28,016 nucleotides of DNA from an uncultured Lysobacteraceae bacterium. GTDB taxonomy: Bacteria; Pseudomonadota; Gammaproteobacteria; Xanthomonadales; Rhodanobacteraceae. A program made the position numbers and the translations under genes. The DNA is taken from contig CAMLSI010000011.1 of NCBI GenBank assembly GCA_946482585.1, positions 1-28,016 of the forward strand, written 5' to 3'. Below, piece after piece: positions 1 through 6,138 of the stretch; the first letter of the stretch is position 1, and each line of letters opens with the position of its first letter. The notes under the pieces are model-generated. The model was not told the origin of the DNA. It saw nothing but the letters and a program-made list of their open reading frames with translations, and did no database searches.

Positions 1-3000
1 CCCGACCTGCCGCCGCTCGCCGGCGCCGGCGCGCTCGCGAGCGGCGACCAGGAAGCGCGCAGCCTCGTGCGCAGCCGCGACGGCAGCCTCTGGATCGGCA
101 CGCGCACCAAGGGCCTGCTGCGCTACCGCAACGGCCAGGCGCTGAAGATCTGGCGCCATGACGACGCCGACCCGGACAGCCTGCCGAACAACATGGTGCT
201 CGCGCTCTGCGAAGACAGCCAGGGCCGCCTCTGGATCGGCACGCTGGACGGTCTGGCCCTGCTCGATCCGGCCACGGGCCGTCTGCGCCGCCTCGTGGGC
301 ACGACCACGGCGCCGGGCGCCCATTCCGGAAACATCGTGCGGCACATCCACGAGAGCCGCGACGGCACGATCTGGATCGGCTCGCACAGCGGCCTGCTGC
401 GGCTGGAGCAACTGACCGAAAGCGGCGTGCGGCTCGCGCGCGTGTCGACGCAGGACGGTCTCGCGAGCAATACCATCTACGGCGTGCTCGAGGAGCAATC
501 CGGCGCGCTGTGGCTGTCGACGAACCGCGGCCTGTCGCGCTACGAGCCCGGCACGCGCGCGGTGCGCAACTTCTCACTGAAAGACGGCCTGCAGGCCTAC
601 GAATTCAACGGCGCGGCCGCGTTCGCGCTGGGGCCGGACGAGCTGCTGTTCGGCGGCGTCAACGGCATCAACCTCGTGCGTCCCGACCAGCTCGCGCGCG
701 AGCGCTACGACGCGCCGGTGGTGCTGACCGCGATGACGATCGGCGGCCGGCGCGAACAGATCGTCGGCAGTCTGCCCGAGCGCGAGATCCCGCAGGCGGA
801 ACGGCTGCTGCGCTTTGAGTTCGCTGCGCTGGATTTCAGCGCGCCGGAGACCAACCGCTTCGCCTGGAAGCTCGACGGCTTCGACGACGACTGGATCGAC
901 GGCGGCACGCGCCACGACGTCACCTACACCAATCTCGATCCGGGCCGCTACGTGTTCCGCGTGCGCAGCGCGCAGAGCGATCCGCAGACCGCGCGCAGCA
1001 GCGCGTTCGCGTTCGTGATCGTGCCGCCGTGGTACGCCTCGACCGTGATGAAACTCGCCTATGCGAGCCTCGCGAGCCTCGTGGTGTTCGTGATCTGGCG
1101 CGAGCGGCGCAGCAAACGCCTCGAGGAGAAGCGTCACCAGAACGAGCTGCGCATGCGCGAGGATCGCCTGCGCCTCGCGCTCTGGGGTTCCGGCGACGAA
1201 TTCTGGGACTACGACATGCGCGAGGGCCGCATCTACCGGTTCGGTGCGGATCAGTTGCTCGGCAGCTCGCCCGAGGAGAGCCTCAGCGCGGAGGACTGGC
1301 GCAATTTCGCGGTGCACCCGGACGATCTGCAGCGCGTGGACCGCACCATGACCGACCACATCGCCGGCGTCATCGATCATTTCGAATCCGAGCATCGCGT
1401 CGCGCACGCGCAGGGCGGATGGATCTGGGTACTGTCGCGCGGCAAGATCGTCGAACGCGACGTCGACGGCCTGCCCACGCGCATCAGCGGCACCGCGCGC
1501 AACGTGACCGCATCGCGGCTGGCCGAGCGCGAGCGCCGCATCGCCGCCGAAGTCATCCGCAACATGACCGAGGCGGTGACCGTGACCGATCTCGACTACC
1601 GCTTCACCTCGGTCAATCTCGCATTCACGCGCATGACCGGCTACCGCGAGGACGAAGTCGTCGGCCAGAACGCGGCCATCCTCAATTCGCCGCAGCACGC
1701 GCCCGAGGTCTACGAGCACATGCGCGAGACCTTGAGCCAGACCGGCCACTGGCGCGGCGAACTGTGGCAGCGGCGCAAGGACGGCGAGGAATTCCTGAGC
1801 TGGCTCGAGCTCGCGGAAGTGCGCGATGCGCACGGCACGCGCACGCACTTCGTCGGCGTGCTCGCCGACATCACCGATCGCAAGCGCGCCGAGCAGGAAC
1901 TGCGCTATCTCGCCAACTACGACACCCTGACCGGACTGCCGAACCGCACGCTGCTCGGCGAGCGGCTGGGCCACGCGATCATGCGCGCGCGCCGCAACGG
2001 CCGCCGCGTCTCGGTGCTGTTCCTCGACCTCGACCGCTTCAAGCACGTCAACGATTCCATGGGCCATGCCGCGGGCGATCGCATGCTCAAGGCGGCCGGC
2101 TCCCGCCTGCGCGCGCACGTGCGCGACAGCGACACGGTCGCACGGCTCGGCGGCGACGAGTTCACCGTCGTGCTGGAAGACGTGCACGACGGGGCCGAAG
2201 CCGAGCAGGTCGCGCAGAAACTGCTGCTGGCGTTCGCCGAACCGCTGGAGCTCGACGCAGGCCAGGAAGTCGTGATCTCGCCGTCGATCGGCATCAGTCT
2301 GTATCCCGATCACGCGCAGGTGCCGACGGATCTGCTCAAGTACGCCGACACGGCCATGTACCAGGCGAAGGAAAGCGGCCGCAACACCTACAAAATGTAC
2401 ACCTCGGAAATGGATTCGGCCGCGCGCCTGCGCGCGACCATGGTCGGCGCGCTGCGCAAGGCCATGGAGCGCGGCGAATTCCGCCTCGTGTTCCAGCCCA
2501 AGCTCGCGCTCGTCGGCGAACGCATCGTCGGCGTCGAGGCGCTGCTGCGGTGGCACAGCGAAGACCTCGGCGAGATCTCGCCGTCCGTGTTCATCCCGCT
2601 GGCCGAGGAAGCCGGCATGATCATCGACATCGGCGAATTCGTCCTGAGCCGCGCCTGCGCGACCCTCGCGCGCTGGCGCCTGCAGGATGTCGACGACATC
2701 GTCATGGCGGTCAACGTCTCGGTGTTGCAGTTGCTGCGCGGCGAGCTGCCGCGGCGCCTGCGCGAAATCCTCGCCGAACACGACATCGCGCCGCAGCAGA
2801 TCGAGCTCGAACTCACCGAGAGCACGATCATGAACAACGCCGAGCAATCGGTGCGGACGCTCAACGATCTCAAGGCCATCGGTGTGTCGCTCGCGATCGA
2901 CGACTTCGGGACGGGCTATTCGTCGCTGTCCTACCTCAAGCGCCTGCCGATCGACACGCTGAAGATCGACAAGGAATTCGTCGGCGACATCACGTCCGAT

Positions 3001-3216
3001 CCCGACGACGAAGCGATCACGGCGACCATCATCACGATGGCGCATTCGCTGGGCCTCAACGTCATCGCCGAGGGCGTGGAGACGCGCGAACAGGTCGAGT
3101 ACCTGCGCGAACAGGGCTGCGACGAGATCCAGGGCAACTGGCTGTCGCTGCCGCTTTCGGCCGAGCGCTGCCTCGAATTCGTCAAGGCGCAACGACGCGA
3201 GACCGCGCCGCTGTGA
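1..3216 (+). CDS. Propeller-sensor PAS-PAS-GGDEF-EAL cyclic-di-GMP enzyme (5' end missing)
   Basis: The reading frame is open from base 1, so the N-terminus lies outside the window; the GTG at 67 is only an internal codon. The first ~620 bases encode repeated two-component-regulator propeller motifs (variants of DG-x-LWIGT at about 82, 229 and 364). A Y_Y_Y-like domain follows at about 780-1030, then one membrane helix at about 1048-1098, two PAS/PAC modules at about 1156-1500 and 1537-1890, GGDEF at 1900-2390 and EAL at 2440-3190. GGDEF is intact at 2149-2163, with an RxxD inhibitory site (RDSD) at 2122-2133. EAL is at 2536-2544, and the metal and catalytic residues look complete (NVS, ELTES, DDFGTG, KID, AEGVE). 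The usual QGY/F near the C-terminus reads QGN. From the family, it should bind a ligand in the periplasm and make and/or degrade c-di-GMP in the cytoplasm. Which activity dominates cannot be told. Confidence 0.93.
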   Translation, partial: PDLPPLAGAGALASGDQEARSLVRSRDGSLWIGTRTKGLLRYRNGQALKIWRHDDADPDSLPNNMVLALCEDSQGRLWIGTLDGLALLDPATGRLRRLVGTTTAPGAHSGNIVRHIHESRDGTIWIGSHSGLLRLEQLTESGVRLARVSTQDGLASNTIYGVLEEQSGALWLSTNRGLSRYEPGTRAVRNFSLKDGLQAYEFNGAAAFALGPDELLFGGVNGINLVRPDQLARERYDAPVVLTAMTIGGRREQIVGSLPEREIPQAERLLRFEFAALDFSAPETNRFAWKLDGFDDDWIDGGTRHDVTYTNLDPGRYVFRVRSAQSDPQTARSSAFAFVIVPPWYASTVMKLAYASLASLVVFVIWRERRSKRLEEKRHQNELRMREDRLRLALWGSGDEFWDYDMREGRIYRFGADQLLGSSPEESLSAEDWRNFAVHPDDLQRVDRTMTDHIAGVIDHFESEHRVAHAQGGWIWVLSRGKIVERDVDGLPTRISGTARNVTASRLAERERRIAAEVIRNMTEAVTVTDLDYRFTSVNLAFTRMTGYREDEVVGQNAAILNSPQHAPEVYEHMRETLSQTGHWRGELWQRRKDGEEFLSWLELAEVRDAHGTRTHFVGVLADITDRKRAEQELRYLANYDTLTGLPNRTLLGERLGHAIMRARRNGRRVSVLFLDLDRFKHVNDSMGHAAGDRMLKAAGSRLRAHVRDSDTVARLGGDEFTVVLEDVHDGAEAEQVAQKLLLAFAEPLELDAGQEVVISPSIGISLYPDHAQVPTDLLKYADTAMYQAKESGRNTYKMYTSEMDSAARLRATMVGALRKAMERGEFRLVFQPKLALVGERIVGVEALLRWHSEDLGEISPSVFIPLAEEAGMIIDIGEFVLSRACATLARWRLQDVDDIVMAVNVSVLQLLRGELPRRLREILAEHDIAPQQIELELTESTIMNNAEQSVRTLNDLKAIGVSLAIDDFGTGYSSLSYLKRLPIDTLKIDKEFVGDITSDPDDEAITATIITMAHSLGLNVIAEGVETREQVEYLREQGCDEIQGNWLSLPLSAERCLEFVKAQRRETAPL

Positions 3217-3244
3217 CGGCTCCCGCAGGCCCGCGTCAGCGCCG

Positions 3245-3272
3245 TTGCGGCGTCACGGCCCTCTGTTATAGT
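3245..3272 (+). promoter_or_regulatory. Sigma70-type promoter of the zapB-like gene
   Basis: TTGCGG at 3245-3250 and TATAGT at 3267-3272 are separated by 16 bases. The expected transcription start falls at 3279-3280, on or next to the ATG at 3280, so the message would be leaderless or nearly so. This is pattern matching only. Confidence 0.6.
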
Positions 3273-3279
3273 CCGGCCC

Positions 3280-3504
3280 ATGTCCGCGGCCCAGAACACG
3301 CTTGCTGACCTTAACGAGGTCAGCGCCCGCATCGACCGTCTGGTCGAGCTGTGCCAGCGCCTGTCCGAGGAAAACCGCAGCCTGCGCCAGAGCCAGGAAC
3401 AACTGGCCAACGAACGCGCGCTGCTGCTGCAGAAGAACGAGCAGGCACGCACGCGCGTCGAAGCGATGATTGCGCGGCTGAAGTCGCTGGAACAGAACGC
3501 GTAG
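3280..3504 (+). CDS. ZapB-like coiled-coil protein (TIGR02449-type)
   Basis: This 74-residue protein is almost entirely a predicted coiled coil, with heptad-spaced leucines from about residue 9 to 70 (LVELCQRL, ENRSLRQ, ERALLLQKN) and many Glu, Gln and Arg. It has no signal peptide or membrane segment. It sits five bases upstream of zapA. In gammaproteobacteria a short coiled-coil protein resembling the FtsZ-ring factor ZapB is commonly found here, which suggests a cytoplasmic role in cell division. The family assignment rests on length, coiled coil and position; no catalytic motif exists to confirm it. No Shine-Dalgarno sequence precedes the ATG, which fits the leaderless promoter directly upstream. 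Confidence 0.8.
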   Translation: MSAAQNTLADLNEVSARIDRLVELCQRLSEENRSLRQSQEQLANERALLLQKNEQARTRVEAMIARLKSLEQNA

Positions 3505-3509
3505 GCCCC

Positions 3510-3812
3510 ATGAGCACACCCGCGCCGGTTTCCGTCAGCATCCTCGATCGCGAATTCCTCATTGCCTGCACGGACGAAGAGCGTCCGGGCCTCATCGCTG
3601 CGGCGGCGTATCTCGACGGCAAGATGCGCGAGGTCAAGAACGCCGCGCGCGCGAGCGGTCTCGATCGCATCGCCGTACTCGCCGCATTGAACATCACGCA
3701 CGAGCTGATCGCTGCACGTCAACAGGGCAGCAGTCAAGCCGACGCCGTGGCACAGCACGTGCAAGCGCTGAAACACAAGCTTGAAGGTGTGCTCAGCGCC
3801 TCCGTAAAATAG
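3510..3812 (+). CDS. zapA: Cell division protein ZapA
   Basis: The 100-residue protein has the ZapA pattern: an N-terminal strand segment with VSVSILDREFLIAC, the segment EERPGLIAAAAYLDGKMREVK, a RIAVLAALNITHEL helix, and a C-terminal coiled coil. ZapA binds FtsZ in the cytoplasm and cross-links protofilaments in the division ring. The start at 3510 follows the stop of the zapB-like gene by five bases, so the two are probably cotranscribed. The neighbours, a zapB-like gene upstream and 6S RNA downstream, are the conserved gammaproteobacterial context. The last codons also carry a promoter for the 6S RNA. Confidence 0.93.
   Translation: MSTPAPVSVSILDREFLIACTDEERPGLIAAAAYLDGKMREVKNAARASGLDRIAVLAALNITHELIAARQQGSSQADAVAQHVQALKHKLEGVLSASVK
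3781..3810 (+). promoter_or_regulatory. Promoter of 6S RNA inside the 3' end of zapA
   Basis: TTGAAG at 3781-3786 and TAAAAT at 3805-3810 are 18 bases apart. The -10 box overlaps the last codons and the first base of the zapA stop. The predicted start, about 3817, falls just before the 5' strand of the 6S RNA closing stem, so promoter and RNA prediction support each other. Confidence 0.6.
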
Positions 3813-3817
3813 GCGCG

Positions 3818-4001
3818 TCGTTCTCTGCCGTGTGCGACAGCACGCCTAACATTTGCCTTGTTCCTAATCGACTACCCCGGGGTTGCAGTGCTGAGGTCGG
3901 TGTGCATGTCCGCCATGTGCGGAAAGCCTGAGATCTCGCGAGCTGTCCCACCTGTTAACGGGGTTCAAGGTCGTTCTGTGTGCATCGGCACGGCGGAGGG
4001 C
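3818..4001 (+). ncRNA. ssrS: 6S RNA
   Basis: A roughly 184-base non-coding segment directly follows zapA, the standard gammaproteobacterial site of 6S RNA. Its ends pair: CTCTGCCGTG at 3823-3832 matches CACGGCGGAG at 3989-3998 over ten base pairs including one G-U wobble. The internal segment around 3949-3970 (CACCTGTTAACGGGGTTCAAGG) resembles the corresponding arm of E. coli 6S RNA. 6S RNA mimics an open promoter and sequesters sigma70 RNA polymerase in stationary phase. Ends are approximate: the 5' end is set by the promoter and stem, the 3' end by the closing stem. Bases 4002-4190 downstream hold nothing I recognise. Confidence 0.85.
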
Positions 4002-4190
4002 GTCCTCCCGAAGCGGTAGTCGCGAGACGAGGCGCCCGCCCGTACTCCCTACCGTCGGTTTCCCCCAACGCACTGCCGCCGTCGGCTCTTGTCGGGTTCG
4101 CGGCTTTCTCGGCCCACCGGCCGCACCGGCGAAACCGCCCGATGCATCGGGCTCTCCGCGATCGCAGGCACTCGCGTGGTCCACCTGCGT

Positions 4191-4204
4191 TTGATCCGAG
4201 TCAA
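4191..4204. promoter_or_regulatory. FNR/Anr-like box upstream of fabA
   Basis: TTGATCCGAGTCAA matches the FNR/Anr consensus TTGAT-N4-ATCAA at nine of ten defined positions. Its centre is about 64 bases before the fabA ATG at 4262. A class II arrangement would place transcription initiation near 4239. No convincing -10 box is seen in this GC-rich stretch. Confidence 0.5.
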
Positions 4205-4261
4205 TGCGGCGACATGGCACGTCGCACACACTCGGGCTCCGCATCCCACGCGCCCCGTCTC

Positions 4262-4777
4262 ATGGCCCGACCGTCTTCGCTGGACCGCGAGCAACTTCTC
4301 GCCTGCGCGCGCGGCGAGATGTTCGGCGCGGACAATGCACGTCTGCCGTTGCCGCCGATGCTGATGTTCGATCGCATCATCCGCATCGACGAACACGGCG
4401 GCGCCTGCGGCAAGGGCTCCCTGCAGGCGGAACTCGACGTTCGACCCGACCAGTGGTTCTTCGGCTGTCATTTCCAGGACGACCCCGTCATGCCGGGCTG
4501 CCTCGGACTCGATGCATTGTGGCAGCTCGCCGGTTTCTTCCTGCCGTGGCTCGGCGAGCCCGGTCGAGGACGCGCGCTCGGCGTCGGTGCGGTCCGCTTT
4601 ACCGGACAAGTGTTGCCGACGGCGCGGCTCGTGAGTTACGAAATCGATGTCACCCGCATCGTTCGCGGGCGCCTGACGCTCGTTGTCGCCGACGGCTGCG
4701 TGCGGGTCGACGCCCGGCCGATCTATACCGCGCGTGACTTGCGCGTCGGCCTGTTCCGCTCGACCGAGGGTTTCTGA
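4262..4777 (+). CDS. fabA: 3-hydroxydecanoyl-ACP dehydratase/isomerase FabA
   Basis: The 171-residue protein aligns along its whole length with E. coli FabA (172 residues). The catalytic pair is at the same numbers: His70 in WFFGCHF and Asp84 in [15 protein letters not shown] and FTGQVLPTA are also conserved, and it ends GLFRSTEGF, close to the E. coli C-terminus. FabA dehydrates 3-hydroxydecanoyl-ACP and isomerises trans-2- to cis-3-decenoyl-ACP, the branch point of anaerobic unsaturated fatty acid synthesis in the cytoplasm. The frame is open further upstream (ATG at 4214), but 4262 gives the family length. No Shine-Dalgarno sequence is obvious. FabB, its usual neighbour, is not in the window. 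An FNR-like box lies upstream. Confidence 0.96.
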   Translation: MARPSSLDREQLLACARGEMFGADNARLPLPPMLMFDRIIRIDEHGGACGKGSLQAELDVRPDQWFFGCHFQDDPVMPGCLGLDALWQLAGFFLPWLGEPGRGRALGVGAVRFTGQVLPTARLVSYEIDVTRIVRGRLTLVVADGCVRVDARPIYTARDLRVGLFRSTEGF

Positions 4778-4829
4778 TCGGAATGCGCGGTGATCTCCGG
4801 AACGGGCGCCTCGACGTCTTGCATGAACG

Positions 4830-4843
4830 CTGATCTGGATCAG
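4830..4843. promoter_or_regulatory. FNR-like palindrome downstream of fabA
   Basis: CTGATCTGGATCAG is an inverted repeat with eight of ten matches to TTGAT-N4-ATCAA. It is almost identical to the box at 8237. It lies 59 bases before a tiny open frame at 4903 and is otherwise between two convergent genes, so its target is unclear. Confidence 0.35.
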
Positions 4844-4902
4844 CGCGTCGGAGTCCGTCCTGCCCGAGGCTCGACGCACCCTCACCACCGCCGGTCACAG
4901 CC

Positions 4903-4995
4903 ATGAGCACCACCGTGCCGCTCCCCGAGCTGATCGAGCAGACGCGCCGCACCCTCGCGACGCACGATGAAAGCGCACACGCGTCCTGCGCGTAG
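4903..4995 (+). CDS. Possible 30-residue small protein
   Basis: ATG at 4903 opens 30 codons ending with TAG at 4993-4995. The product starts MSTTVPLPELIEQT and ends HASCA. It has no signal peptide, no membrane segment and a single Cys near the end. No Shine-Dalgarno sequence is visible. The only positive argument is position: an FNR-like palindrome is centred about 66 bases upstream, a reasonable spacing for an activated promoter. It lies between fabA and the end of the minus-strand cds1-like gene. I do not recognise it; it could be a remnant of a longer gene or chance. Confidence 0.2.
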   Translation: MSTTVPLPELIEQTRRTLATHDESAHASCA

Positions 4996-5049
4996 CTGGT
5001 CTGCGACGACGTACCGGCAGCGCGACAATCCTGTGCCGGTCGCACACGG

Positions 5050-6138
5050 TCATCCCGCCGCGAACGGCGCACGGCCGCTCGCGATGCAATCGTCGAGCAG
5101 GGCGCGCCACGGCAGCGGATCGATGCCGTGCGCGCCGAGCCACGCGCGGTCGAACAAGGTCTCGTCGTAACGCTCGCCGCGATCGCAGAGCAGGCTCACG
5201 ATGCTGCCGCGCTCGCCGCGCGCGCGCATCTCCGCCGCGAGTTGCAGGCAGGCGACGAGGTTCGTTCCCGACGATCCGCCGTAGCGGCGTCCGAACAGGT
5301 TTTCGAGCAGCCATGTGGCCGCAACGGACGCCGCGTCAGGCACGCCGACGACGGCATCGACGACGTCGAACAGGAAACCGGGTTCGACGCACGGCCGGCC
5401 GATCCCTTCGATGACCGTCGGTGTGCCGGCGCGCACGTCGCGATCGCGCGTGCGCCAGCCTAGCGCGAACGCGCTGCCGGCCGGGTCGGCCACGCACAGC
5501 CGCGTGTTCAGGCGGCGATAGCGCAGATAACGGCCGATCGTCGCCGACGTGCCGCCCGTTCCCGCGCCACAGACGATCCATGCGGGCTCCGGCGCCGGCT
5601 CGCGCGCGAGCTGAGCGATGATCGATTCGGCGATGTTGTTGTTGCCGCGCCAGTCGGTCGCGCGCTCGGCGAGCCCGAACTGATCGAGAAAACACGCACC
5701 GCGTGCCGCGTGCGACAGGGCACGCGCATGCACCTGCGCCGGGTCGTCCACGAGATCGCAGCTCGCGCCGAGCGCCTGCACTTCGCGGATCTTGCGCGGC
5801 GCGGTGCAGGAAGGCATCACGGCGACGAACGGCAGCCCGAGCAGACGCGCGAACCAGGCTTCCGATATCGCGGTGCTGCCCGACGAGGCATCGACCACGG
5901 TTTGCCCGGCACGCAGCCGCCCGTTGCAGAGCGCGTAGAGATACAGCGAGCGCGCGAGACGGTGTTTGAGACTGCCGGTCGGATGCGCGGCCTCGTCCTT
6001 GAAATAGAACCCGATGCCGTCGAACCCCGGGAAATCGAGCCTGAGCAGATGCGTGTCGGCGGAACGCGCGCTTTCGCACGCGAGTGCGGCGAGCGCCGCG
6101 TGCTCCCACTGTCGCGAGGCGGCAGCGTGGGTGCCCAT
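5050..6138 (-). CDS. Cds1-like PLP-dependent cysteine desulfhydrase / cysteine synthase family
   Basis: This 362-residue protein is a fold-type II PLP enzyme. The PLP lysine is Lys58 in HPTGSLKHR, the substrate loop is ASSGST at 84-89, and the phosphate-binding loop is GAGTGGT at 191-197. The segments KDEAAHPTGSLKHR, RATDWRGNNNIAESI and IEGIGRPCVEP are typical of the Cds1 branch (L-cysteine desulfhydrase, as in M. tuberculosis Rv3684) rather than CysK/CysM. Cds1 converts cysteine to pyruvate, ammonia and H2S; related enzymes perform beta-replacements. The start ATG at 6138 shares its A with the TGA of the upstream decarboxylase (TGATG), so translation is probably coupled. It lies on the minus strand, convergent with fabA. 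The true substrate is not known. Confidence 0.85.
   Translation of the reverse strand: MGTHAAASRQWEHAALAALACESARSADTHLLRLDFPGFDGIGFYFKDEAAHPTGSLKHRLARSLYLYALCNGRLRAGQTVVDASSGSTAISEAWFARLLGLPFVAVMPSCTAPRKIREVQALGASCDLVDDPAQVHARALSHAARGACFLDQFGLAERATDWRGNNNIAESIIAQLAREPAPEPAWIVCGAGTGGTSATIGRYLRYRRLNTRLCVADPAGSAFALGWRTRDRDVRAGTPTVIEGIGRPCVEPGFLFDVVDAVVGVPDAASVAATWLLENLFGRRYGGSSGTNLVACLQLAAEMRARGERGSIVSLLCDRGERYDETLFDRAWLGAHGIDPLPWRALLDDCIASGRAPFAAG

Noticed and set aside
574..3192. An 872-codon open frame on the minus strand
   Set aside because: It is antisense to the sensor gene, is rich in Arg, Ala, Asp and His without domains, and reflects the high GC content at third positions of the real gene.
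3995..4008. Small hairpin GGAGG-GCGT-CCTCC at the end of 6S RNA as a terminator
   Set aside because: The stem is only five pairs, has no T-tract, and competes with the 6S closing stem; support is too weak to list.
3864..4244. Open frame on the minus strand opposite 6S RNA
   Set aside because: The region folds as 6S RNA with a supporting promoter; the translation is of random type.
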